DNA from: Canibacter sp052085365
GTDB taxonomy: Bacteria > Actinomycetota > Actinomycetes > Actinomycetales > Microbacteriaceae
Length of the DNA: 31,433 nt
Direction: 5' to 3'
Assembly (NCBI GenBank): GCA_052085365.1
Contig: JBQDFP010000023.1
Span: 1-31,433 of the forward strand
Shown: positions 30,909-31,433 of the stretch, piece by piece
Layout: the number at the start of each line of letters is the position of its first letter
Position numbering within the stretch: position 1 is the stretch's first letter
The notes under the pieces: model-generated
What the model was told of the DNA's origin: nothing
Seen by the model: only the letters and a program-made list of their open reading frames with translations
The model's database searches: none
Made by a program: the position numbers and the translations under genes

Positions 30909-31433
30909 GTGAAGAACCAACTGCTCGTATTCGCCCATCACGATGAAGCGAGCGCGTTCACAGATATTGCGCACCTGGTGACCGGGGTCGGAAAGATTAA
31001 CGCGGCAACCTCGCTTGCGCTCGCGCTTGGCGCTGCATCAGAGCCGGTGGACGAAGTGGTCGTGCTCGGCACCGCCGGCATTGTCAGCGACGGTCATGAC
31101 CTCGATACGATCGTGCAGATTACCCACGCGGTACAGCATGACTTTTCGCTCGACTCACCTCGGCTTGTGCTCGCTCCGCCTGTAATTGATGCGACTGCCA
31201 CGATTGCAACCGGTGACGTGTTTGTGAAAAATGATGCTCAGCGCACGGCGATCGCCAATCTCGGTGCAACGCTTGTTGACATGGAAACGTACGCATACGC
31301 GAGCGTGTGTGAAAGATTTAACGTTCCATTGAAAGCGTTTAAAATCCCATCCGACTTCGCCGATAGTTCAACGACCGACGAAGAGTGGGATGAGATCGTG
31401 TTTTTGAAAAGCGGTCAGCTCAGGCATTTCTGG
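30909..31433 (+). CDS. 5'-methylthioadenosine/S-adenosylhomocysteine nucleosidase, partial
   Basis: N-terminal 175 codons of a PNP/UDP-family nucleosidase; it runs off the window without a stop. Starting at GTG 30909 (AAGGAT about 6 nt upstream) it shows TGVGKINAATSLALALG, VVLGTAGIVSDGHDLDTIVQI, ATGDVFV, LVDMETYAYASV and KIPSDFADSS, the order of MTA/SAH nucleosidases; the Met-Glu pair in VDMET contacts ribose and the later Asp in KIPSDFAD is the catalytic acid. It would turn S-adenosylhomocysteine into S-ribosylhomocysteine for the divergent LuxS. The usual longer N-terminal strand is trimmed, so it belongs to a shorter actinobacterial subgroup. Confidence 0.85.
   Translation, partial: MKNQLLVFAHHDEASAFTDIAHLVTGVGKINAATSLALALGAASEPVDEVVVLGTAGIVSDGHDLDTIVQITHAVQHDFSLDSPRLVLAPPVIDATATIATGDVFVKNDAQRTAIANLGATLVDMETYAYASVCERFNVPLKAFKIPSDFADSSTTDEEWDEIVFLKSGQLRHFW

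Overview
The window reads as a chromosomal segment of an actinobacterium of moderate GC content, most likely order Micrococcales and probably family Microbacteriaceae. This is inferred from gene order and protein style only: the phosphate block (pstSCAB, a Nudix/SixA protein, ppk, ygfZ, gpmA, carD, regX3/senX3, phoU) followed by cysS and rlmB is typical of that group. GTG and TTG starts are frequent, and several genes look leaderless, with a TANNNT box about 6-7 nt before the start codon. No tRNA, rRNA, CRISPR array, transposase or phage gene was seen. No stretch over 300 bp lacks a gene; the longest gene-free intervals are about 170-180 bp (12038-12206 and 30730-30908), and both hold structured elements.

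Layout. 1-3541: a CueP-like copper-binding lipoprotein (+) behind a strong terminator, then a leftward cluster made of an ABC-2 type exporter (ATPase and permease) and a TetR regulator. The ATPase is broken by a one-base frameshift in its Walker B motif, and the permease carries a perfect 120-bp in-frame tandem duplication. 3600-6267: a manganese/iron-type ABC uptake operon (lipoprotein, ATPase, permease) behind a symmetric operator candidate. 6290-8452: leftward CcdA and DsbA-like thiol-redox genes and a secreted 3D-type double-psi beta-barrel protein. 8567-12037: a SulP anion transporter, a Cys/Met-metabolism PLP enzyme, and a conserved 201-residue protein of unknown role. 12038-12206: a candidate small-RNA locus. 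12207-19325 (leftward): pstB, pstA, pstC, pstS, Nudix/SixA phosphohydrolase and polyphosphate kinase. 19362-21488 (rightward): two small membrane proteins, ygfZ and gpmA. 21568-24703: carD, a lipoprotein of unknown role on the other strand, regX3 and senX3. 24828-27834: phoU, cysS, rlmB. 27927-30226: a class III CoA-transferase and a glutaryl-CoA dehydrogenase-like flavoprotein. 30238-31433: luxS, and divergent to it a 5'-methylthioadenosine/S-adenosylhomocysteine nucleosidase that runs off the end.

How it fits together. The main theme is phosphate: sensing and signalling (SenX3, RegX3, PhoU), uptake (PstSCAB) and storage (PPK). The pstS and phoU promoters each carry GTTCACC-like PHO-box half sites in the direction of their gene, spaced in multiples of 11 bp, which fits RegX3 control. 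A 17-nt GTTCACC-containing element also recurs, with one mismatch, before the SulP gene and before the candidate small RNA next to pstB, so the Pho circuit may reach further. A second theme is metals and thiol redox (CueP, Mn/Fe ABC, CcdA/DsbA). A third is sulfur and methyl recycling (SulP, Cys/Met enzyme, cysS, LuxS, nucleosidase).
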